Below, in pieces: positions 54,470 to 64,000 of a stretch of DNA of 64,000 nucleotides. Position 1 is the stretch's first letter. Every line of letters begins with the position of its first letter. Below the pieces are notes generated by a model. It worked only from the letters and a program-made list of their open reading frames with translations, made no database searches and was not told where the DNA came from. Where the stretch lies: positions 1-64,000 of the forward strand of contig NCSJ02000157.1 in NCBI GenBank assembly GCA_002812745.2. The letters run 5' to 3'. This DNA is from Scytalidium lignicola. Its lineage: Eukaryota > Ascomycota > Leotiomycetes. The position numbers and the translations under genes are program-made.

Positions 54470-57097
54470 GGGCAAACCTAAATCCACTCCTGGTTTACCT
54501 AAATCCACATACGAGATTGCCGATACCGGGCACACCCCAGGCACTCTACCACCTCGCGTTCCCATACAATTTTGTACTATGCGAAGAGACTGAATAATGA
54601 AATTTATTCAACCAATTTAATCCACTAACACCACTTTCTCTAGCTAAATTTACACATTCTAACTACACTATAACTTCAATACAATCTTGTGTTTTTTGTG
54701 ATTCTTCTAAGCCTTCCATATTCAGATTGCTCTGAATTACTAGGTTAACTAACGTTGCTGTTTCCTCTACAGAATCTGTTTGATATATTGATGAAATTCC
54801 AAGCTGATAACCTCGTTCTTGTACTGTCCCAGGCTCATAAGTATCCCCAATATTGTTAATTCTCTGAAGTCCAATTCTAGTAATTGTACGGCCAAACCTA
54901 GTAGTATATTGCTGTCTATTTGATATACCTTTTTGTTGAATAAGTACTTGAACAATTGTTTCCAAGGTTGTAAGACGTATTCTTATAGCTAGAGTCTTCA
55001 TAATTGGAGGAGCTGAACTAGTAAGGAGTTCAAAAGCTGATAGTAAACGCCTGGTACTAGATGTTGAATTTGTACTCCTACCAAGAGCTCCCCTTGGCCT
55101 TCCTTTACCTTATACAACTTGTAAGTTTAACACAAGTCCTTGAATGTTGTGATTAACCAAAGTACTTTCAGTTTGCCTGTTATAATACCAATGAACATGT
55201 ATATCTTCTAGAACAATCACTCCCCTAACTTGCTAGTGTTTTTATATAATATAGTAACAAGGAAGGCTTATAAACTTTTGAATTGTACAAGTATATTTCT
55301 CAAGAGATATTGTAACTCTAGCTTTAAGAATTTTNAGTTTGTTTAACTAAAAATCTTTTGAAGAGTATAATCATAAACCTAATTAATAATTGTTATAAAA
55401 AGTAGTATATTGATATAGTGCTTAATTCAAAGTTGTTGAGCTATAATAACAGATATACTTTTTTGCTGAGTAGTTTAAAACAAGACTAATTTCTTAAACA
55501 TATCACTAAGGTCTTCATTTCCTCATTGTAAATATGTCTTTAAAGTATTATAGCACCCTTTAATTAAAGAGGTTATTACTACTCTAAAGTGATAATGTTA
55601 GTCAATCTAATACTGTACTAACTTTTNCCTTCTATAGGATTAACCATGTATTCTTAACATATTTAACCATAGTATTAGGAAAAGCATGAAATTTAATAAG
55701 ATTAGATGAATAAGCTTCTTTAGTTCAAGAGTCTAAAAGTGTTCCTTATGCTTTTATAAATTCTTAAAAGGTAGGATGCCTTTTGTAAATACTATTCTCT
55801 TTAACTGGAGATGAAAAGAATCTCTTGATCTTAACTAACATATTCATGTTAATATGCCATCGGCAAAGGATATGATTGGAATTAAGGAAAAATGAATTAA
55901 TACTATTTATTAAAGTTAATTCTTTATCAGTTACAATAGAGAGTAGCTTTGGAATATTATATTTATTCATCATTTCCTTAAATTGTCTTAAAACCTAATT
56001 ATATGATTCTTTAATCTCATTGGAGAGAAATGCTAGCCTAATTTACAACACTTTATTTCTACTAGTTATAATATATATATTAAGGAGTAATATACAAAAT
56101 TGATTGGTTTTGTAAGTGCAATCTATAAGGAGAATATCAAGGTGTTATTGATATATAGATATTGCAGCAGGATCTATATAAAACAACTGAACAAGGTTGT
56201 TGGTTAAATTAATGGTATATACTTCACAAGAGCCTTTTTCCTGAAGTTTCCACCTAATTTGTTAGTAAATAATAAATAAGGGAATAAGTTAAAATATACA
56301 ATAACCATTGAATTGGTATTCTGCTAGATAAATCCTTTAACCTTGTACTTTAGGTGATATTAGTAATATTACTTGACTTCAGGAGAATATCTAGTTGTTG
56401 AAGAGAAAGGGAATCAAGGATTTGAGTGTTTTTCATGCTAATATGTATATTAACTATAATATAAGCATGTTACTCAGTAGTTAGAGTAGTTACTCTATGC
56501 TGAAGGTGAACTATAGCTTGATTGCTATCATGATTATAAGTAAGTTCTAAAACTTTGAGCCTCCAGCTACTACTCTCTAGAGTAACAATTACTCTTATAT
56601 TACAACCACACTTCTTGGAACTTCCTTTACGCTGTTTAGAAGAGTGGACTTCGAATTTCTTGCCTTTAGATTGATATCTCCCAGCTCGAGCACAAGTATA
56701 AATTACTCTGTAAAGCTTGTTATCATGTCTGGTAAAGGCATAACCATTATCATACGCCCATGCTTGAATTGAAGTTTGTAAAGCCTCTAAATCAGGATAC
56801 AAATCTTCTGGAGGAGCAGGACCGCATGAAGATGCCATTGAGGGCTGAAATAAAGTAATAAAAGTGGTTGAGAAAGTTTCAATTATAATAACTACAATTA
56901 TTTTCATAATAATTACAATGTTCTTTTGTATGCCCTAAATTACCTGTATGTCTCAGTTTAGTATGCCTGTACCTAAATGTATATCTAGATTACTAACAAA
57001 TTGTATGGGTGAAAGTTTAGCGAGTAGTTGCCGGATGCCGGTATCGGCAATCTCGTATGTGGATTTAGGTAAACCAGGAGTGGATTTAGGTTTGCCC
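54470..57097 (-). mobile_element. MULE-type DNA transposon with 60-bp perfect terminal inverted repeats
   Basis: The ends at 54470-54529 and 57038-57097 are exact reverse complements over 60 bp, beginning GGGCAAACCTAAATCCACTC. A direct repeat of the phrase CCTAAATCCAC lies inside each end. The flanks carry a perfect 8-bp duplication, TAACTCTA (or 9 bp depending on where the end is drawn). Inside, the minus strand encodes remnants of a FAR1-like DNA-binding domain, a MULE transposase core and a C-terminal AT-hook tail. Size 2628 bp. The perfect ends and target duplication indicate a fairly recent insertion, although the centre of the transposase is heavily decayed. Confidence 0.9.
54663..56838 (-). 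pseudogene. FAR1/MULE transposase, decayed
   Basis: The N-terminal part (about 56838-56470) is open and reads MASSCGPAPPEDLYPDLEAL, then WAYDNGYAFTRHDNKLYRVIYTCARAGRY and KKCGCNIRVIVTLE, a FAR1-like zinc-binding DNA-binding domain. The middle is AT-rich and full of stops. One segment (55973-55764) shows the transposase core: IPKLLSIVTDKELTLINSI with its Asp, then ILCRWHINMN, the CxxH signature. The C-terminal part has GRPRGALG (AT-hook-like) and SAFELLTSS before an open stretch ending at 54663. The parts are in different frames. Single Ns at 55335 and 55627 add doubt about frame, but the many stops show it is not functional. Confidence 0.8.
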
Positions 57098-57105
57098 TAA
57101 CTCTA
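57038..57105. repeat. Right inverted repeat and right target duplication of the MULE element
   Basis: 57038-57097 is the exact complement of the left end; 57098-57105 is the TAACTCTA duplication. Confidence 0.9.
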
Positions 57106-57820
57106 GTAGCGTAGCTGCTTGAGACTTCGAATCTGGTGTCAGAGCCTCAGCAATTCTCTTATAGGAGATATTGTCTCTCTATCCATATTGGTGGCTTGAC
57201 GTTCGTGTTCTATTTTCTTGTACTGTACAGTACAAGCCAATGAAGTATTTATCGGTTTTCTCTCCCAAATCATATACGACGCCACTTGAAATTATTACCT
57301 AAAACTAGANTTTTTTTTATCAGTAATTGTTTTATGAAGTCGTACTGATTATAATGAACATTAAGTAGAATTATCTATTAATCCATCAGGCTTGAGTCGT
57401 ATTAGATGTTGCTCATTACGGTGAATGGCGGCGGTTAAATACCGGGATAAATCAACGATAGATCCGATAATTCGATATTTTTTCACGTACGGATTTTATA
57501 TTCGACATATCGAGTATCAAAGTACCGAGAGATTTTGCTGGTATTACGTAAGGTAAGTAAAATGACTAGACGCCTTACCATTTTAGGTTATAATAAGTCG
57601 ATAACCCCGATAACCCGATAACAACAAATCGATAGGATGGATATCGAGTTGACGGTGCCGCCCGATGAGTTTTGCCCGATCAGCTCGCCCGCCGCTAGAC
57701 TATAAAGAAGACGTCCATGTCAACCACGTTAATTAATGCTTGTCGTAGGATACAATCGATAACGGATCACTGATAAGAAAAATATACATTTGTTTCTAAC
57801 GTAGGATTATATTCACAACA
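57106..57820. other. Intergenic, dioxygenase promoter region
   Basis: No coding region seen. N at 57310 beside a T run. Several CGATA-containing motifs (CGATAA, CGATAG, CGATAT) recur between 57440 and 57640, perhaps by chance in AT-rich DNA. Confidence 0.45.
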
Positions 57821-59237
57821 ATGGTGCTTATCGATCCTAACGAGATCCCTATCATTGATCTCGCCAACCTTGACACGGACTTCAATGCCGTAGCTGATGA
57901 AATCAAAGAAGTTGCGGCCACTTGGGGCTTCTTGTACGTAAAAAACCATGGGATCGACCAAGAGAAGATTGACCGGATGTTTGACATTGTCAGTGTTGAT
58001 TTTCAAACCTCTAACACCTTCATCTGCTGAGATATCTCGCTTTAGGCCGATACGTTCTTCACCAAGACAAGCACGGAGGAAAAATTAAGCACACCATGGA
58101 GCAGCATTGATAACGCAGGATATGAGAATAAGGGTTCTAAGGATGAGAAGCAGTGAGTCATTCAACAAGCTTGGCTGATGTGCAGGATAGCCTTTGCTGA
58201 TGTTTAACCCTCGAAGGTCGTATGTGGATCATGGTCTCAATGATGTTACCAAGAAGGACGATCCAAAAGAGTTTTTTGTAAGTTTGTAATTTCAATTTAA
58301 GGTTATATGTTTAGGGTTCTAGTTTCAATATTCCATATCTGGTTTCGCTTTCACTCTGTCTTTTGGTCTCGAACTATGAAGTAACAAAAGGACTTACTGC
58401 AAACGAATCGAAATTATCGATATAAAGGTATATATTTGAAAAGATGTGCTAACATAAAATTGCATCCAGGTTTTCCGCAAGACCAACTCATTCGACCAGC
58501 CATTACCGCCGACCCTGGCAGAAGTTAAGGATGAAATCCAGGGATTCATGAGGAGCGCTCACGAACAAATTGCCCTCAAAGTTCTTTCCTGCTTGTCCGC
58601 CTCCCTTGGCGTAAGTTTTTTGGAGTTCTTATTTCGCTTATCTCTCACCTCCATATTCAGTTTTTAATATATAATACAGCTCCCCGCAGATTACTTCCCA
58701 AACCTCCACAACTTCGACTCGCCATCCTTCACCACGCTACGCTTACTGCACTACCCGGCATTAGATGGCGAGGACGCTGCGACGCCAGTGCGTCTCCCTT
58801 CACATACTGACCACACGGTCGTGACAGTGCTCTTCCAGCATAAGGTGATGGGCCTGCAAGTACGACCGCCGAACCTCTCAGGTCCGGTGATGGACGGCGA
58901 AGAGTGGCTGGATGCGCCAATCATCCCCGGCGCTGCACTGGTCAACATCGGAGAGACGATGACCTTCCTGTCCGGAGGTTTGATGAAGAGCACCCTGCAC
59001 CGCGTGGCACGATCTCCGCGCACCGAAGATCAGGGCAAGGAGCGCTACTCGTGCGTCTATTTCTGCCACGCCAACGAGGACACCAAGCTCGAGATGGTTG
59101 AAGGCCTCAAGGGTGGTGTCCGAAAGAAGCCGCCGATCTCGTGCGTCACTGGCAAGAGGGTCGAAACGGTCAAAGATTGGATTCAGCATCGTCATAGTCG
59201 TGGCACTGCGCTGGCAATGGCTGGGAAGGCTGCATAG
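57821..59237 (+). CDS. 2-oxoglutarate/Fe(II)-dependent dioxygenase (isopenicillin-N-synthase-like)
   Basis: Predicted soluble oxygenase of 344 aa that uses Fe(II), oxygen and usually 2-oxoglutarate. Five exons: 57821-57988, 58046-58152, 58217-58277, 58470-58610, 58680-59237, all GT-AG and in frame; the 192-nt intron has a TGCTAAC branch site close to its acceptor. The N-terminal DIOX_N region reads IPIIDLANLDTD and TWGFLYVKNHGI. The iron ligands are His201, Asp203 (SHTDHTVVTVLFQ) and His266 (STLHRV). The 2-oxoglutarate anchor Arg281-x-Ser283 follows. All key residues are present. Members act in secondary metabolism, gibberellin-like chemistry or detoxification; no neighbour fixes the substrate. 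The last exon is clearly more GC-rich than the surrounding DNA. Confidence 0.92.
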
Positions 59238-61120
59238 TACTGTGCAGTTAATCTGGGTGATCGTATCAGTAAATTCTAGAGGCAGCGTACTCTCATTTTA
59301 TATAGGTTATTGTCTCTTTGGGCTGCATGTCTGTACGATATTATTAATGTGACGTGTGTGTCAATCGAGATTAAAATGTTATACTATGGCTATGAGTAAA
59401 ATCCTTCTCTACTCTTGTGATAAATTTGGAAGATTTAGCATAGAGATATCGATTCCCTCAATGTGATTAATCTCTAAAACGAGACAAAAATTGTAGAAAC
59501 GTAAGTAGATCAATCCCTGAACCCAATTCTGTAACGAACTGCCTGAATGGCTAAATAAACCACTACAGCTCTATATGTCGTCTTGCTCTGAAGAAATGGA
59601 GTTGAAGAAAGTTCAACCGTTGAAAAGAAATTTCTTTCCAATTCTTTATATATTTTCTGATAATCAGCCGTCCATTTTACATGAATACTATATTAAAGGT
59701 TTACACTTAAGATAATCGATGATTTATGATTCCTTTAGTTAGTTGAGAAGACGCCAATATCCAACGCAGTTTATTGGACTGCGACGAAATAAGTTCGAGA
59801 TGGGAGGGAGCACAAGAGGAAGAGGAATTCTTCGAAACTAGGACATTGAAATCATGAGGTCGGGATCTGCGGGGCCGTCGACTCTGCAACGGTGCATCGA
59901 AGTGCCAGATCTCGCGCGAGTTTATGGGAGTCTTTCGACGTGGCATATCCCTTTACGGTGTGAGTCTCCCATGGCGGTACTTAGAGCAGAACCGGTTTGG
60001 GCATCTTCTATCTCTGAAGACGTTACGCAATGGCCTTAGAGGTACGAGGAGATGTAGTCTATCATCACTAGAGGCTGTGCTAGACTCAGCAACAATTCCT
60101 GACTACCAACAAACAGACCAAGAAATTTATATTCCTTACTCACTAAGATTTCGGCATTATAGAGGCCGTAGCGGAAGTCGAACTTCATCTGTGAATTGCA
60201 GGGGATCCTCCAGTGGAAGAAGTGGCTCGCCAGCTTCGTTGCGCGGCGTGCCTATTGCACCGAAAGAGTTCGTCGATTCTCCCACTGGCACACCTGTGCT
60301 CCGGGCCAGTCACTTGAACCCGGATCTGCAGAATATAAATACCGAGCACGAAAGGAGGATTTCGTTTAGCTCACAATATGAAGATGAGAATATTTCTGAC
60401 TTTCTAAAACTATTGGATGCGAAGGAGACAATAGCTTCTCACTTTCAGGATTGGGGATTTCGAGAGTAATCCATGGGTGGATACTGGGAGGAAGGTGAGT
60501 GCCCAGCTGTCACGTTATCGGGATATTAGAAGCGATACAGTATACTGCATCGTAGAGTAGTGTCAGATGTTAGCACAGATAACAATTCTCAGAAGGGTTT
60601 GCTACCACTATGGTCACTTCGAGAACCTGCCGTAAGCATTCAACAAGGAACCCTTAATGATGAAGTTTGCTCATTCTCAAAAAAGATATAGGCTGCCGCC
60701 TGCCGCGTACCGGGTCCACCAAGAGTCGCGCCTCTTTTTACTATTAAACTGTGATAAGTATAATCCTACAATCAATATTTTTTGCTTTAATTCACTGTAA
60801 CTTTGAAACTTGTAGTTTGTGAAATTTTACGTACTTTTAAAATTTTCAGATTTTNAAAAATATCCCTATTTTGGTCAATCGCCTGACCTTCACGTATTAA
60901 TCATTCCACGGACAACCTTACGGCGAAGTGCATAAGAAGCCCATTTCATTTGAACTCACACTACATACCCGAATTTCTGGATTCTCTTCGGTCTTCATTT
61001 CACTTGTATATTTCCTGAATATCAATTCCCAAATATAAACAACTGCTTTTACAGAATATACCCAAGCAATTTCGACCTCTTGAAGCAATATCAATGACTA
61101 CACGAGTAACTCGCAGCTAA
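59238..61120. other. Intergenic, one doubtful ORF
   Basis: About 1.9 kb. Apart from the ORF at 59924-60469 listed separately, I see no coding region. N at 60855 lies between T and A runs. Confidence 0.45.
59924..60469 (+). CDS. Doubtful hypothetical protein, Ser/Arg-rich
   Basis: An open frame of 181 codons from an ATG; the frame contains SGSRTSSVNCRGSSSGRSGSPAS, PKEFVDSPTGTPVL and a C-terminal helix SDFLKLLDAKETIASHF. The mix of Ser-rich disorder and a short helical end looks more protein-like than random, and it could be the last exon of a longer gene or an isolated fragment. I recognise no family and found no clear upstream exon. Confidence 0.3.
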   Translation: MGVFRRGISLYGVSLPWRYLEQNRFGHLLSLKTLRNGLRGTRRCSLSSLEAVLDSATIPDYQQTDQEIYIPYSLRFRHYRGRSGSRTSSVNCRGSSSGRSGSPASLRGVPIAPKEFVDSPTGTPVLRASHLNPDLQNINTEHERRISFSSQYEDENISDFLKLLDAKETIASHFQDWGFRE

Positions 61121-64000
61121 TTAATCAGAAATCTCCACTATATCACCATTCTCAACCCTACGCTTTATCAGCTTATGCGAACTATCAAAACAGAAGGCTC
61201 CACTAGTCAGACAATATTGACATATGTCAAAATCCCCTCTATCGCAAATTTTACAATGGAAGTGAATATCAACATCTAGAATTGCCCTGCAGCAGATAGT
61301 GCAGGACATAAGGCCTTGATTGACTACTGCCATCTCCGCTGTAAATTTCATCTCATCAAGCGTTATGTCATTTTGCTCATTGTGGCTTGATAGAAGTTTT
61401 ATGATGTCAAAATCTCCTATCATTCTAGCGTCTTCGAGCGGCGTTCGACCAAAGATATCTTTTGGGCTCGTCTCAATGCTGTCCTTTGCGAGAAGCAACT
61501 TTATTAACGATTTGTATCCGTTGATTACTGCTCCAGACAATGCTGTCCGGCCGAATTCATCTCGAGAATTATAATCTATGCCAGGCTTCGCAAGCAGCAG
61601 TTTCATCACCGCCCCTTGGCCTCTCACTGCTGCCCACAGCAGTGGTGTCCGCCCATGCTTGTCCTTAGAGTCCTGGTCAACTTTATCCGTCATGAGCAAT
61701 AGCTTAACAACGGCTTCATGCCCATTCCACACTGCCCATGAAAACGGCGTCCAACCGTATGCAGTGTCCTTCGATTCCACATCTGCCCCTTTCTCTAACA
61801 GTAGCTGTACTACAATTTCATGCCCATTTTGTGCTGCAAATGACAATGCTGTCCGTCCATAATTATAGTCTCTCGATTCCAGATTAGCCCCCCTCTCTAA
61901 CAATTGCTTAACTACCAACCCGTGTCCTTTCCGCGCCGCCAATGACAATGGTGCCAGGCCATCAATATTTTTCGGTTCCAGATCGGCGCCTTTTTCTAGT
62001 AATTGTTGTACTGCCAGGTCATGCCCACTCTCTGCAGCCCACGATAGTGGTGTCCGATCAAACACATCTTTAGACTCCAATTTAGCACCCTTCTCCAGTA
62101 ATAGCTTTACAACGGTTTCGTGCCCATCCCTTGCAGCACATATTAGTGGCGTCTGACCTAGAAATCTTGTTGAGTCCAATTCAGCTCCTTTCTCCAGCAA
62201 TAACTTTACTACCGTTTTGTGCCCGCTCCCTGCAGCCACCAACAACGGTGTTTTACCATACTCATCTTTAATCTCAAAGTCAGCTCCTTTGTTCAGCAAT
62301 TGTTTTAGTACTATTTCGAATCCGTTCCACGCAGCCAGCAATAATGGCGTGTGGCCAAATAAATCCTTCTCTTCTGGATCTGCTCCTTTCTTGAGCAATA
62401 AGTTTACGACTACATCCTGCCCATTCTTCGCAGCCCACGATAGTGGTGTTTGACCATACTCCGTATCTTTAGACTCTAGTTTAGCTCCCTTCTCCAGTAA
62501 TAGCTCTACTACCATTTCGTGCCCATTTTTGGCAGCAAATATCAGCGGCGTCTGACCATACTCCCCATCCTTAGATTCCAAGCCCGCACCATTCTCGAGG
62601 AGATGATGGACGATTTGGTGGTAGCCTTCAGCAGAAGCTGCTTGGAGTGCATTGCCAAATGTTCCACATTGTGCATTGATATCGGCTCCCTTCTCGAGTA
62701 GCTGTTGGACAATCTGGTCATGACCGAAACATGAAGCCGCATATAGTGCATTACCTAACATTCCGTTTTGTGCATTGATATCAGCTCCCTTCTCAAGCAG
62801 CTGTTGGACAATCTGGTCATGACCGAAACATGAAGCCGCACATAGTGCATTGCCTAACATTCCGCCTTGCAAGTTAGCATCAGCCCCTTCGCGAGTAGTT
62901 GCTGAACAACCTGCTCGTGACCTCTATATGAAGCTATTTGCAACGCATAAATACCAAACCTGACGTCCCTAAACTCTTCATCTTTGCTCTCATCGTCTCC
63001 GTAATCTTCGTCCCATCGACCTTTTGCGTTGACGTCAGCTCCATTCTCGAGCAGCTGCTTGACAATTTGGTCATCACCGAAATATGAAGCCGTGTATAGT
63101 GCGTTGCCAAACTTTCCACCACGTGTGTTGACGTTAGCCCCTTTCGCGATTAACCGCTTGACGATCTGCTCACTTCCATAAACTGAAGCTATTTGCAATG
63201 CATTGCCAAGCGGCCCACCGGGCGCATTGGTATCGGCTCCACTCTCAAGCAATAGATCTACAACTAAATCTTGCTGCTTCGAGATAGCTAGTTGAAGCGG
63301 TGTTTCACCATTGCTGTTAGCAATATTTATGTCGACACCCCTTCTTAAGAGTGATTTAATTATGTTAACACTCCCTGCATCAACTGCATAAGATAACAGT
63401 GTATGTCCATTGGCCTGGGTATTCAATTGTAGAGGGTCTTTGTCTAGCAGCGCGTTGAAGAGCTCGACTTTGTCTTCAAGGATTGTACCATGTATTGCAA
63501 GCCATCCTTGGCCGCTAGGAATGGTCCAGTCTGCACCTTTATCTAGTAACAGTATAAGTACCTCCTGGTTTCCGACGATAGCTGCAGTATGTAATGGTAT
63601 GAAACCGGAACTGTTACCTTTATTCAAATCCACGCCATTTTCTACTAAAAATTTGACAATCTCAATATTTCCTTGATTTACTGCCACGTGAAACGAATTC
63701 CACCCATCAACATCAACGGAATTTAAATCCGCGCCGTGCTTCAAGAGCAGTTTAAAAACCTCAAGATTGGCGTTTTGACTTGCTGAAATCAGCGGTGTTT
63801 CGTTTTTGTTATTCGTAGTATTCACGTCTGCGCCACTGTTTAGCAAGAGCTCGACCACTTCAAGGCTGCCAAAGAGAACTGCAGTGTGCAATGGTTTCCA
63901 TCCACCATTGTTGGGAATGGTTAGATCTGCACCGCTGGACAGTAGCAACTTAACAGTTTCAAGGTGGCCACCCTCGACTGCTAGTTTCAATGGCGTCCAC
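61121..64000 (-). CDS. Large ankyrin-repeat protein with a C-terminal ZZ-like zinc finger (5' end outside the window)
   Basis: The minus strand is a nearly unbroken run of about 26 ankyrin repeats of the pattern G-x-TPLxxAAxxGHExVVxLLLEKGAD. It starts outside the window and ends in a Cys/His-rich tail: CTICCRAILDVDIHFHCKICDRGDFDICQYCLTSGAFC...SSHK, which matches a ZZ-type zinc finger (CxxC pairs and a final His). No intron is visible in this part. One lesion: near 62885-62890 the frame changes by one base within a GGGG run (LLAKG then ADANLQGG), with no N nearby. It is either a homopolymer error or a real frameshift that truncates the protein. Many fungal ANK-ZZ proteins carry an N-terminal NACHT or similar signalling domain, but that part would lie beyond 64000. 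Confidence 0.85.

Overview
The window looks like nuclear DNA of a filamentous ascomycete (Pezizomycotina; a Eurotiales-type genome would fit, but the species cannot be named from the sequence). Three things point there. Nearly every gene has several short introns (about 50-240 nt) with GTRNGT-like donors and CTAAC/CTGAC-like branch sites. The gene families are typical of such fungi: Zn2Cys6 regulators, MFS porters, Baeyer-Villiger monooxygenase, CorA-like proteins, ankyrin/ZZ proteins. The repeats carry C-to-T/G-to-A changes in CpA context, the usual mark of repeat-induced point mutation (RIP). I saw no rRNA, tRNA or CRISPR array.

Layout. 0-13 kb: AT-rich repeats, an MFS sugar porter (1673-3232, -), a two-domain glyoxalase I (4541-5751, -), an unknown multi-exon gene (7541-8724, -), a DUF4149/TMEM205-like membrane protein (9274-9930, -), and two inverted copies of a ~410-bp repeat (671-1088 and 12413-12822). 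13-28.3 kb: a metabolic block with a Zn2Cys6 regulator (13363-15881, +), an intact Baeyer-Villiger monooxygenase (16672-18717, +), a fragment of another regulator, a decayed monooxygenase on the other strand (19340-20545), a second Zn2Cys6 regulator (21463-23314, +), an M20-type amidohydrolase of the carbamoylase/hydantoinase family (24174-25569, -) and a divergent allantoate-permease-like MFS transporter (26443-28278, +). Several GATA sites lie between the last two. The block could be a nitrogen-scavenging or small-molecule catabolic cluster; that is inference.

30-46 kb: accessory DNA. It has a broken CorA-like membrane protein, a small Q/P-rich gene, a protein kinase fused to a VWA-like domain (33896-36972, -), a 1136-codon intronless gene of unknown function (38697-42107, +), and a complete but RIP-inactivated GINGER-type integrase transposon (42760-44824) with terminal inverted repeats, lying just inside an intron of a DUF3632-like gene. 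46-54 kb: a sterol-dehydrogenase-like SDR (46839-48129, +) facing a Upc2-type Zn2Cys6 regulator (48501-50108, -), and a conserved unknown gene with a Gly/Arg-rich tail (51509-53295, +). 54-64 kb: a MULE-type transposon with 60-bp perfect inverted repeats and an 8-bp target duplication (54470-57097), a 2-oxoglutarate/Fe(II) dioxygenase (57821-59237, +), a doubtful ORF, and the 3' part of a large ankyrin-repeat protein ending in a ZZ-like zinc finger (61121 to the window end, -).

Assembly note: ten isolated N characters all sit beside A or T homopolymers. In both cases that fall in coding sequence (7794 and 35617), dropping the N restores the reading frame, so these Ns look like spurious inserted bases. 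Exon coordinates were derived by hand from splice consensus and reading-frame arithmetic; no alignment or database search was possible.
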